DNA of 64,000 nt from Streptomyces netropsis (GTDB lineage: Bacteria > Actinomycetota > Actinomycetes > Streptomycetales > Streptomycetaceae), in assembly GCF_014203545.1 (NCBI RefSeq), contig NZ_JACHJG010000009.1:124001-188000 (forward strand), given 5' to 3'. The notes under the pieces were generated by a model. The model ran no database searches and was not told the origin of the DNA. It saw nothing but the letters and a program-made list of their open reading frames with translations. A program made the translations under genes and the position numbers. Of this stretch, positions 34,697 to 52,600 are shown in pieces (position 1 is the first letter of the stretch; the number at the start of each line of letters is the position of its first letter).

Positions 34697-35491
34697 TCAG
34701 GCGCGCAGGGTGGCCCCGCCGTCGACGTACAGGTCGTGCATGGTGATGTGCCGGGCCCGGTCCGAGACGAGGAAGGTGACGGCGTCGGCGATGTCGGCCG
34801 GTTCGGCGATGCGGCCGAGGGGGATCCCGACGCGGTAGGTCGCGGGGTCGCCGTCGATGACGCGCTGGGGGGCCTGCTCGTCGGCCCACAGGCCGCGCTG
34901 CATGGCGGTGTCCGTGGAGCCGGGCGAGACCACGTTGCAGCGGACTCCGCTGCGGGCGAGCTCCAGTCCGAGGCACTTGGTGAACATGGTGGCGGCGGCC
35001 TTGGAGGCGGCGTACGCGGCCATGCTGGTGCGGGGCACGCCCGCGGCGTTGGAGCCGACGGTGACGATGCATCCGTCGCGGCGCTCGCTCATCCTGCGGG
35101 CCACGGCACGGGAAGCGTTGAAGACGCCGGTGGAGTTGACGGCGAAGGTGCGGTCCCACACCTCGTCGGTGATGTCCACCACGGGGGACGTGCGCAGCAC
35201 TCCGGCGACGTTGACGAGGATCGCGATCGGGCCGAGGGTGCGCTCCACCTCGTCGACGACGGCGTCGACGGCGAGGCTGTCGGCGACATCGGCGCTGTGG
35301 GCGACGACCCGGTCGGCACCGAATTCCGCTTCGAGCTCCTTGACGCCCTCCGTGGCCCAGTCCAGGGCCGCGACACGCGCTCCACATGCGACGAGGGCGC
35401 GGGTCACGGCCTCGCCTATGCCTTGTCCGGCACCGGTGACCAACGCGACACGGCCGGCGAGTTCTGGCTGCTGCACGACGGTTCCCCCCAT
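34697..35491 (-). CDS. dhbA: 2,3-dihydro-2,3-dihydroxybenzoate dehydrogenase
   Basis: This 264-residue short-chain dehydrogenase has the NAD-binding TGAGQGIGEAVTRAL (TGxxxGIG) near residue 20, VNVAGVLRTSP (the NAG position is NVAG), GSNAAGVPRTSMAAYAASKA (catalytic Ser-Tyr-Lys, YAASK), and VVSPGSTDTAMQ. The TSMAAYAASKAA and RCNVVSPGSTDTAMQ blocks are typical of EntA/DhbA. It oxidises dihydro-DHB to 2,3-DHB with NAD+. It is the first gene of the catecholate unit; an iron box ends 11 bases before its ATG, so DmdR/IdeR-type repression in iron-replete cells is expected. Confidence 0.94.
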   Translation of the reverse strand: MGGTVVQQPELAGRVALVTGAGQGIGEAVTRALVACGARVAALDWATEGVKELEAEFGADRVVAHSADVADSLAVDAVVDEVERTLGPIAILVNVAGVLRTSPVVDITDEVWDRTFAVNSTGVFNASRAVARRMSERRDGCIVTVGSNAAGVPRTSMAAYAASKAAATMFTKCLGLELARSGVRCNVVSPGSTDTAMQRGLWADEQAPQRVIDGDPATYRVGIPLGRIAEPADIADAVTFLVSDRARHITMHDLYVDGGATLRA

Positions 35492-35501
35492 TCCATTTGA
35501 A

Positions 35502-35520
35502 TTAGGTAAGGCTTACCTTA
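35502..35520. promoter_or_regulatory. iron box (DmdR/IdeR type) in front of dhbA
   Basis: TTAGGTAAGGCTTACCTTA is a 19-bp near-palindrome matching the actinobacterial iron-box consensus (TTAGGTTAGGCTCACCTAA-like). It ends 11 bases upstream of the dhbA start on the minus strand, where bound Fe-DmdR would block initiation. Confidence 0.9.
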
Positions 35521-35702
35521 CATGACAGACATGCCCGAAGGGAATTGCCGTGCGGAATGCCGCACACCCGGCCGCGCGACACCGAGGCCGCTCACGCGGA
35601 ACACCGAGTGAACATGCGGAACTCCAGGTTTCGGTAAACGACGGGCAATGCGAAAACGTCAAGAAAGGTGCCGGGGGGTCACACCATCGAACCCACCGGG
35701 GC

Positions 35703-35721
35703 TTAGGCCAGCCTAACCTCA
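35703..35721. promoter_or_regulatory. second iron-box-like site
   Basis: Read on the minus strand this is TGAGGTTAGGCTGGCCTAA, agreeing with the iron-box consensus at 16 of 19 positions by my count. It lies about 210 bases upstream of dhbA and just downstream of the S9 peptidase stop, in a 321-base gap (35492-35812) without genes. It may mark an upstream promoter or a second regulator site. Confidence 0.7.
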
Positions 35722-35812
35722 CCCTCGCCGAGGGTCGCACGGCGCCCCTCCCCACGCCGCGCCCCCGGACCCGACCCCACGCCCGGCCCCTCGCCCTCCG
35801 CCCGACGCACCG

Positions 35813-37801
35813 TCATTCGGCGAGTTGCAGAACGGGTATGCCGGGCGCGCCGATACCGAAGGTCTGCGCGTAAAGGGAGAGTTCCGCGTGCAACGCGCGG
35901 ATCATCGTGTCGGCCCGGCGGAAACCGTGCCCCTCCCCCTCGAAGGTCAGATACGCGTACGGCACACCCCGCCCGGCCATCGCCTCGACGAACCGCGCGC
36001 TCTGCGCGGCCGGGCAGATGGGGTCGTCCAGGCCCTGGAGGAGGACGAAGGCCCCGGACACCCGGTCCGCGCGGTGCAGCGGCGAGCGGTCCCGATACCG
36101 GTCGGGCACCTCGGCCAACGGCCCGATCAGGCTCTCCAGATAGTGCGATTCGAAGTCGTGGGTGCCTCCCGACGCCCACGTCAGCAGGTCCAGCACCGGA
36201 TAGCTGATGGTGCCGCAGGCGAAGAGACCGGTGGAGACGAGCGAGGCCGCGGTCGTCCAGCCGCCCGCGCTGCCGCCCCGGATGGCCAGCCGGGCGCGGT
36301 CGGCACTGCCCTCTTCGGCGAGCGCCTCGGCCACGGCCACGCAGTCCTCCACGTCGACGACGCCCCAGCGCTCCCGCAACCGGTCGCGGTACTCACGCCC
36401 GTAGCCCGTCGAACCGCCGTAGTTGACCTCGGCGACCCCGATGCCGCGCGAGGTGAAATAGGCGATCTCCAGGTCCAGCACGAGCGGTGCCCGGCTGGTG
36501 GGGCCGCCGTGCGCCCACACCACGAACGGGGGGAGTTCATCGGCGGGCGCGGTGTGGTCGGGGCTGTGCGGCGGATAGATGTGGGCGTGGATGTCCCGGC
36601 CGTCCGGCCCGACGAAGGTGCGGATCAGCGGCTCCGGGTAGTACGCGGGGTCCACGGGGTCGGCGTGTCTGGCGCCTATCGCCCGGGCCCGGCCGGTGCA
36701 CGTGTCGAGCTCGACCACCTCGTAGGCCGTGCGGGGGCTCGCGGCGACGCCGACGACACGGGTGCCGGCGACCGCCAGCGTCGGGGCCCACTCCGTCCAC
36801 GGCCCGGCCGCGTCGACCAGCTCACCGGTCTCGGTGTCGAGTATGCCGAGGGCGGTGGCGCCCCGGCCGTGGATCACGGCGACCAGACCGTGGGTCAGCG
36901 GCTGGAACCAGCGGTGGCCCACCCGCCACAGCGGGCCCGCGAACTCCTCCTCGCGCGGGCACAGATTGACGCTCTCGCCCGTCTCCGGGTCGAGGCGGTG
37001 CAGATTCCACCAGCCGGTGCGATCGGTCGCGGCGAGCAGGGAGCCGTCCTCGGCCCACTCCACCTGTGCGACGGACTCCCGGGGGCCGCCCATGACCGTG
37101 CGGGTGCCCGTGAGCCGACCGTCCGCCGTCACGTCGGCGAGCTTCAGCTCGGTGCCCTCCCAGGGCATGCGGGGATGGTCCCAGGCGAGCCACGCGGCCC
37201 GCAGGCCGTCCGGGGAGAGCCGCGGCCCGGTGACGAAGCGGTGCCGGTCGTCGGTCAGCTCGCGCACCGCCGTGCGGTCCTCGGCGGCGGAGCCGTCCAG
37301 GGGAACGGCGGCGAGCACCCGCCGCACCTCGCCCGCCCCGTCCCCGGTGAACTCCTCCAGGACGCACCACACTTCACCCAGCTCCGGCCGGAGCACCGGG
37401 TCCGCCCAGCGCAGCCCGCCGCCGACCGGCGAGAGCGGCGTCAGCGGCCTCGGCCCGCCGCCCGCCGGGCGGTCGGGCTCGCAGACGTGCAGTCGCTGGT
37501 CGGCGAAGTCGACGAAGACCAGCAGGGGCCCGCCGGTCTCCCGGGGGACCGCGGCCCAGGGCTGCCCCCCGTACTCCAGGAACCGGCTGCGGACGTTCCA
37601 CGGGGCGGCCAGCGGGCTGACCTCGCTGCCGTCGGGGCGACGCCGCACCAGCGTCTGCCGGCCCTTCTCGGCCGGGCGCGGCTCGACCCACCACACCTCG
37701 TCGCCGACCGTGCCCACGTACTCCGGTTTGCCGTCGTGCGACGCGGCGAGCGCGGCGTCGATCGGGGACGGCCAAGCTCCGTAGGGCGCCGTGGACACCA
37801 T
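35813..37801 (-). CDS. S9 prolyl-oligopeptidase-family serine peptidase
   Basis: This 662-residue protein has an N-terminal propeller-like half (WSPDG-like repeats such as LSPDGLRAAWLAWD and WAEDGSLLAATDR) and a C-terminal alpha/beta-hydrolase peptidase: VWAHGGPTSRAPLVLD, GGSAGGWTTAASL (nucleophile Ser), LLQGLDDPICP (Asp) and FEGEGHGFRR (His). It is a cytoplasmic acyl-aminoacyl or dipeptidyl peptidase type with no signal peptide. It starts two bases after the M20 gene stop, as the last gene of the long PKS/NRPS operon. With the two preceding peptidases it could degrade or process the peptide product, or protect the host from it. Confidence 0.92.
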   Translation of the reverse strand: MVSTAPYGAWPSPIDAALAASHDGKPEYVGTVGDEVWWVEPRPAEKGRQTLVRRRPDGSEVSPLAAPWNVRSRFLEYGGQPWAAVPRETGGPLLVFVDFADQRLHVCEPDRPAGGGPRPLTPLSPVGGGLRWADPVLRPELGEVWCVLEEFTGDGAGEVRRVLAAVPLDGSAAEDRTAVRELTDDRHRFVTGPRLSPDGLRAAWLAWDHPRMPWEGTELKLADVTADGRLTGTRTVMGGPRESVAQVEWAEDGSLLAATDRTGWWNLHRLDPETGESVNLCPREEEFAGPLWRVGHRWFQPLTHGLVAVIHGRGATALGILDTETGELVDAAGPWTEWAPTLAVAGTRVVGVAASPRTAYEVVELDTCTGRARAIGARHADPVDPAYYPEPLIRTFVGPDGRDIHAHIYPPHSPDHTAPADELPPFVVWAHGGPTSRAPLVLDLEIAYFTSRGIGVAEVNYGGSTGYGREYRDRLRERWGVVDVEDCVAVAEALAEEGSADRARLAIRGGSAGGWTTAASLVSTGLFACGTISYPVLDLLTWASGGTHDFESHYLESLIGPLAEVPDRYRDRSPLHRADRVSGAFVLLQGLDDPICPAAQSARFVEAMAGRGVPYAYLTFEGEGHGFRRADTMIRALHAELSLYAQTFGIGAPGIPVLQLAE

Positions 37802-37803
37802 GA

Positions 37804-39285
37804 TTACCGCGCCTCCTTGCGGCCGTGATCGGCCGTCAGATCCTTTTCGCCCAACGGGCTTTCGATGGGGAATTCTTCACGTGCGGGCACTTCGTGTGCG
37901 GGCACTTCGTATGCCGGGGTTTCGCGCCCGGGGATTTCCCGCTCGGTGTTCTCTTCCATCAGGAAATGGTCGAGCACCCGCACACCGAAGTGCAGCGCCT
38001 CGACGGGAACCCGCTCGTCGACACCGTGGAAGAGCGCCTGATAGTCGAATCCCCGGGGCAACCGGAGCGGTGCGAAGCCGTAGCCGGTGATGCCGAGCCG
38101 GGCGAACTGCTTGGCGTCCGTGCCGCCGGACATGCAGAACGGCACCACGTGGCCGCGTGGATCGAAGCGCTCGATGGCCGCCCGCATCCGCGCGAACGTC
38201 GGGGAGTCGACGGGGGCTTGGAGACCGCTCTCCCGGTGGTAGTACTCCCAGGCCACTCCGGGCCCGGTGAGCCGGTCCAAGGTGGCGCGGAACTCCTCCT
38301 CGCCACCCGGCACCGTCCGCCCGTCGACGAAGCCGACGGCGGTGCCCGGGATGACGTTGACCTTGTACCCGGCGTCGAGCATCGTCGGGTTGGCGCTGTT
38401 GCGGATCGTCGGGGCGATCAGCGCGGCGGCGGCTCCGAGCTTGCCGAGCAGCCCGTCCGCGTCGAAGTCCGCGTCGTCCGGATCGGCTTCGATCCCGTAC
38501 AGCGCGGCGATCTCGCGCAGTGCGGCCCGCACGGTCGGGGTGAGCCGGACCGGCCACCGGTGGTCGCCGATGCGGGTGACGGCGGCGGCGAGCGTGCTGA
38601 CCGCGTTGTCCGTGTTGACCTTGGAGCCGTGCCCGGCGGTGCCCCGTGCGGTGAGCTTGAGCCAGGACGTGCCGCGCTCCCCCGCCGCCACGGGGTAGAG
38701 CCGCAGCCCGCCGTCGCCGTGGAAGGTGTACGCGCCGGACTCGCTGATGCCCTCCGTGCAGCCCTCGAAGAGCTCCGCGTGCTCGTCGGCGAGGAATCCG
38801 GAGCCGACGGCGGCGCTGTCCTCCTCGTCGGCGGTGAAGGCCAGCACGATGTCCCGCCGCGGGCGGACCCCGGCCCGGGCCCAGGCCCGGACCACGGACA
38901 GGACCATCGCGTCCATGTCCTTCATGTCGACCGCGCCCCGGCCCCACACCACCCCGTCGCGGACCTCTCCCGAGAACGGATGGACGCTCCACTCGGCGGG
39001 CTCGGCGGGGACGACGTCGAGATGTCCGTGGACCAGGAGCGCGTCCGCGCTTGGATCGCTGCCGGGAATCCGGGCGACCACGTTCGTACGGCCCGGCTCC
39101 TTCTCCAGCAGGGTCGGCTCGATGCCCACCTCGCTGAGCCGCTCCGCGACGTACTCCGCGGCCGGGCGCTCCCGGCAGTCGCCGCCACCGCGATTGGTGG
39201 TGTCGATGCGGATCAGCTCCGAAGTGAAGCGCACGGCCTCCTCCAGCGCCTGCCCGTCGACCCGCTCCGTCATGACGTCAGCCAT
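37804..39285 (-). CDS. M20 metallopeptidase with repetitive C-terminal extension
   Basis: This 493-residue protein has M20/ArgE-family zinc motifs: LLVHGHLDVVP (first His and Asp), GAVDMKDMDAM (bridging Asp), FTADEEDSAAVGS (catalytic Glu and metal Glu), the lid domain GTAGHGSKVNTDNA, and SGGTDAKQFARLG (last His region: LFHGVDERVPVEAL). The length to the end of the fold is about 445. A C-terminal extension follows with repeated ETPAYEVPAHEVPARE-like units and EEFPIESPLG. The ATG overlaps the DppA stop by eight bases. It likely hydrolyses dipeptides or acylamino acids. The order with DppA and S9 suggests a dedicated peptide-breakdown set. Confidence 0.9.
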   Translation of the reverse strand: MADVMTERVDGQALEEAVRFTSELIRIDTTNRGGGDCRERPAAEYVAERLSEVGIEPTLLEKEPGRTNVVARIPGSDPSADALLVHGHLDVVPAEPAEWSVHPFSGEVRDGVVWGRGAVDMKDMDAMVLSVVRAWARAGVRPRRDIVLAFTADEEDSAAVGSGFLADEHAELFEGCTEGISESGAYTFHGDGGLRLYPVAAGERGTSWLKLTARGTAGHGSKVNTDNAVSTLAAAVTRIGDHRWPVRLTPTVRAALREIAALYGIEADPDDADFDADGLLGKLGAAAALIAPTIRNSANPTMLDAGYKVNVIPGTAVGFVDGRTVPGGEEEFRATLDRLTGPGVAWEYYHRESGLQAPVDSPTFARMRAAIERFDPRGHVVPFCMSGGTDAKQFARLGITGYGFAPLRLPRGFDYQALFHGVDERVPVEALHFGVRVLDHFLMEENTEREIPGRETPAYEVPAHEVPAREEFPIESPLGEKDLTADHGRKEAR

Positions 39286-40111
39286 ATTGCTCCTCCACCG
39301 CGGCCGACACGACGGTTGTGACCGCCTTGAAGCAGCGGATGCCCTCGTACATGGTCGGCATGGTGTAGGAGACCCGGCGCTCGCCCGAATGCTCGACGCC
39401 CGGCACGGCCGTCGCGGCGCCGGCCAGGTGCGCGGCGTCGAACTCCAGCTCCACCGTGAACGGCCCGCCCCTGACCGGCTCGTGCCGCACCGCGAGCGCC
39501 GTCCCCCGGCTCGCCGCGGCCCTGATGTCCGAGGCCGTACGGGCCGGGGTGCGGCACACCGCCGCGTACCGCGAGACGTAGTCCTTGACGGCAACCGAAG
39601 GGGCCAGCGGCGCATAACCCTTGGCGTCCTCGCATGTGAGGTCGTCGCCGGTCACCAACACCACGGGAACACCGTATTCGGCGACGACCAGGGAGTTCAG
39701 CAGACCCTCGCTGGCGCGCTCGCCGCTCACCCATACGCCGGTGATGGAGTTGGCGAGATAGGTGTGCGCGAGGACCCCCTCCGCGCCCGCCGCCGCGTGG
39801 TACCCGACGAAGGCGATGCCGTCCACGTCACCGTGCTGGACGCCCTCGACCATGCTCAGGGTCTTGTGCTTGCCCGTGAGCATCTCCGCCCGCTCGTCCA
39901 GCTTCTCCAGCAGCAGATTGCGCATGCTCCAGTGCGCCTCATTGACGAGGACCTCATCGGCGCCGCCGTCGAAGAACCCGGCGATCGCCGCGTTCACATC
40001 CGACGTGAACATATGGCGGCACCGCTCCCACTGCGGCGTGCCGGGCAGCACATCGGCGGGCCACGTGACGCCGGTGGCGCCTTCCATGTCCGCGGAGATC
40101 AGGATCTTCAT
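39278..40111 (-). CDS. dppA: M55 D-aminopeptidase (DppA-like)
   Basis: This 277-residue protein starts MKILISADMEGATGVTWPAD, whose D-x-E is the zinc-binding pair of M55 peptidases. It continues with RCRHMFTSDVNAAIAGFFDG, GADEVLVNEAHWSMRNLL, FVGYHAAAG (zinc His) and LAHTY (second His). B. subtilis DppA is a self-compartmentalising decamer that prefers D-Ala dipeptides. Location directly after MbtH in an NRPS operon containing two epimerisation domains suggests action on D-amino-acid-containing peptides, such as shunt products or the mature compound. This is inference. It starts 126 bases after MbtH and overlaps the M20 gene. Confidence 0.92.
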   Translation of the reverse strand: MKILISADMEGATGVTWPADVLPGTPQWERCRHMFTSDVNAAIAGFFDGGADEVLVNEAHWSMRNLLLEKLDERAEMLTGKHKTLSMVEGVQHGDVDGIAFVGYHAAAGAEGVLAHTYLANSITGVWVSGERASEGLLNSLVVAEYGVPVVLVTGDDLTCEDAKGYAPLAPSVAVKDYVSRYAAVCRTPARTASDIRAAASRGTALAVRHEPVRGGPFTVELEFDAAHLAGAATAVPGVEHSGERRVSYTMPTMYEGIRCFKAVTTVVSAAVEEQYG

Positions 40112-40237
40112 GCCCCGTCACGTTACGCGTCGGCGAACACCCGGACCAGGCCTGTGGATAACTCCGGAGGTCCAGACCACCGAAGGTCGACCCGGGTGGC
40201 TCAACGTCGGTCGACGACCTGGTGGTCCCGCTGTCCG

Positions 40238-40453
40238 TCAGCCGCCGACCGACGCCTCCCGCAGGCTGCGGGGCCGCATGTCCGTCCAGTGCTCTTCGAC
40301 GAAAGCGACGGCCGATTGCCGGTCCGCGTCGCTCAGCGCCGGCGTCCAGCCCGCGGGTACCGGGCTGAAGGAGGGCCACAGGGAGTACTGGCCCTCGTCA
40401 TTGACCAGGACGTGAAACGTGCCGTCGGCGTCGTCGAACGGGTTGTCACTCAT
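40238..40453 (-). CDS. mbtH: MbtH-family NRPS chaperone
   Basis: This 71-residue protein has the MbtH signature: NPFDDADGTFHVLVNDEGQY, SLWPSFSPVPAGW, then FVEEHWTDMRPRSLRE. MbtH proteins bind adenylation domains and are often needed for their folding and activity. ATG 40453 follows GGAAGGAACTCCC and gives the usual MSDNPFDD start; an earlier ATG at 40474 overlaps the NRPS stop but has no good ribosome binding site at the right distance. It is the only MbtH seen in the window, so it may serve the large NRPSs and perhaps also the EntF-like enzyme. Confidence 0.97.
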   Translation of the reverse strand: MSDNPFDDADGTFHVLVNDEGQYSLWPSFSPVPAGWTPALSDADRQSAVAFVEEHWTDMRPRSLREASVGG

Positions 40454-40470
40454 GGGAGTTCCTTCCTTGG

Positions 40471-49688
<9,218 letters not shown>

Positions 49689-49692
<4 letters not shown>

Positions 49693-52600
49693 TCGACGCC
49701 CTCCGGCACCGCGGGAGTCGTCCCCAGCCGCCGGACGAGTTCCCGGCCGATCTCACCGAGCGGGCCGGGGCGTCCCAGCTCGCCGTGCGTGCAGTCGACG
49801 GGCACCACGTCCGCGTGGCCGTCGGCCATCAACGGCCGCCACAGGTCCCGCGCGACGTCGGGCGAGGTCTCCCGTGCGGCGAAGACCAGCAGGTCCCCGG
49901 CGAACGGGCGCGGCTCGTGCGCGTGGGAGAGGGTGGCGTTGTTGGCGAAGATCCGGGCGACCGCCGCGACCCGCTGCTCGTCGAACGAGGCCAGCAGCCC
50001 GCTCTGTTCACGGGCGATCTGCACGAACCGCGGATAGGTCAGCGACTCGTCCTCCCAGGCGGACCGGTCGTAGCCGAAGAACTCCAGCACCATCGCCAGC
50101 ACGTCCCGGCCGGCGACCGACGATTCCGGCGGCGCCTCGCCGGTGGGCTCGCCGGCGGGGTAGGCGTCGAGGACGGCCAGCAGGGCGACCTTCTCCCCGC
50201 TCCGCTGGAGCTGCACCGCCATCTCCTGGGCGACCATGCCGCCGAAGGACCAGCCCAGCAGGTGGTACGGGCCGGTGGGCTGGACGGAGCGGACGTGTTC
50301 CAGGTAGTCCGCCGCCATGTCCCGGACGGACGCGGGCAGCACCTCGTCGCCGTCGAGACCCCTGGCCTGGAGGCCGTAGACGGGGTGGTCGGTGCCCAGC
50401 GGGCCGGTGAGCCCGGCGTAGGACCAGGCGATCCCCGCCGCCGGGTGCACGCAGAACAGCGGCGGCTCGCCGCCCGTCTCGCGCAGGGGCAGCAGCACTC
50501 CGATGCCGCTCTCCTGCGGCTTCCGGGTGGCGGGCACCACGTCCACCGGCCGCTCCGCGGTGTCGTCCGTGGCGTCGCCACCGGCCGCCAGCGCGCGGAC
50601 GGTCCGGGTGGGCTCGTGGGCCGCCGTCGTCAGCAGGTGGACGAACCGGTCGGCGAGCGACTCGACCCGCTCGCGCTCCATCAGGTGCGGGCGGTAGTCG
50701 AACCGCAGCAGGAGCCGCTCGCCGCGGGCGGACACCACCAGGTTCAGCGGGAAGTGCGGAGCGTCGTCGCCGTAGGCGCGGGCCAGCTTCAGACCGGTCG
50801 CGGGCTCGGCGAGTTCGTCCGAGTCGAGGGGGTAGTTCTCGAACGCCATCACGGTGTCGAACGGGTTGCCGATGTCGGTGATCCGACGGATCTCGCCGAG
50901 GCTGATGTGGTGGTAGGGCATCAGTGCGGCCTGCTCGCGCTGGAGCCGGACGAGCAGCGAGCCCAGCCGCTCCGCCGGGTCCAGCCGGACCCGGGTCGGC
51001 ACGGTGTTGATGAAGAGACCCACCATCGTTTCCACACCGGCGAGTTCGGCGGGCCGTCCGGACACCACCGAGCCGAAGACCACATCGGTGTTGCCCGTCT
51101 CCTGGCCGAGCAGGATGCCCCAGCCCGCCTGGAGCACGGTGTTGGCCGTCACCCCGTGGCGACGGGCCATGTCCACCAGGGCCACGGTCGCCTCCGCACT
51201 GAGTTCCACAGTCACGAACCGCGGCGTCAGGGGCTCCCCGTCACCCTCGCCCCGGGCGATCAGGGTCGAGGTGGTCAGCCCGGACAGCGCGTCACGCCAC
51301 GCCGCTTCGGCCTTCGAGCCATCGGTCCGGTCCAGCCAGGACAGGTACTCGCGGAAGGGGGTGATGGCCGGCAGGGCCGCCGTGGCGCCGCCGTCCGCGC
51401 TGGGCGCGGTGTCCTCGTAGAGCGCGAACAGCTCCCGCAGCACGACGGGCAGCGACCAGCCGTCCAGAATGATGTGATGGGTCGTCAGCACGAAGCGGCG
51501 ACGGTCGTCGCCCATGTCCACCAGCATCATGCGCAGCATCGGCGGCTTGGTGGGTTCGAAGCGGCGACCGCGCTCGTGGGACAGCAGCCGGTCGATCTCC
51601 TCCTCCTGCCGGTCCCCCGACAGCGTGCTCACGTCCTCCTCCCGCCAGGGCAGTTCGGCCCGGGAGCCGAAGACCTGCACCGGCTCGACGAGTCCTTCGT
51701 GGACGAAGGCGGCGCTCAGGTTGGTGTGCCGCTCCAGGAGCCGCTGACCGGCGTCACGCAGCCGCGCGGGGTCCAGGTCGCCGACGAGCTCCAGCCACAC
51801 CTGCACGGTGTAGACGCTGTGCTCGCCGTCCAGCGCCGCCTGCTCGGCACTCAGCCCGCTGACCAGGACGTGGTACAGCAGGCCCTGTTGCAGCGGCGAC
51901 AGGGGGAGGATCTCCTCCAGGCCGGGGTAGTCGTGCTCCAGCCGCTCGACGTCCTCCTGGCCGAGCTCGGCCAGCGGGAAGTCGGACGGGGTGCGGCCGC
52001 CCGCGCCGGGCTCCGCGGCGTGTGCCGCCAGCTCGTCCAGGATCTCGAACCAGGCCGTGCCCAGTTCGTCGACGAGCCGCTCGTCGAGGATCCCGTCGGC
52101 CCAGGTGAGGCTGACGCCCAGCTCGGGCCCCCGCTCGGTGTCCTGGGTCAGTGCGGTGATCTCCAGCGGGTGGGCCAGGGGCATGCCGGCGTCGGCCCCG
52201 GCGCTCATGCCCGTCTCGGGCGCGGGACCCCAGTCCCGCTCCCCCGACGCGGCGGGCAGGAGGAACCGCCCGAAGTAGTTGAACCCGATGTGCCGCGGTG
52301 GGGCGGCGGCCAGCGTGGCCGAGGTCTCCGGGTTCAGGTAGCGCAGCAGACCGAAGCCGATGCCCTTGTCGGGGATCGCCCGTAGCTGTTCCTTCACCCG
52401 CCGCAGCGCCCGCCCCAGTTCGCGGCGGGAACCGTGTCCGTTCGCCGGTGCGTCGCTCCCGGGGACCCCGGGGGCGAGACGCACCGGGTACATGCTGGTG
52501 AACCATCCGGCGGTGCGTGAGAGGTCCGCGCCGGGGACGACGGGCTCCCGCCCGTGTCCCTCCACGTCGATCACCACGTCCCGCTCGCTGCCGAGGGTGC

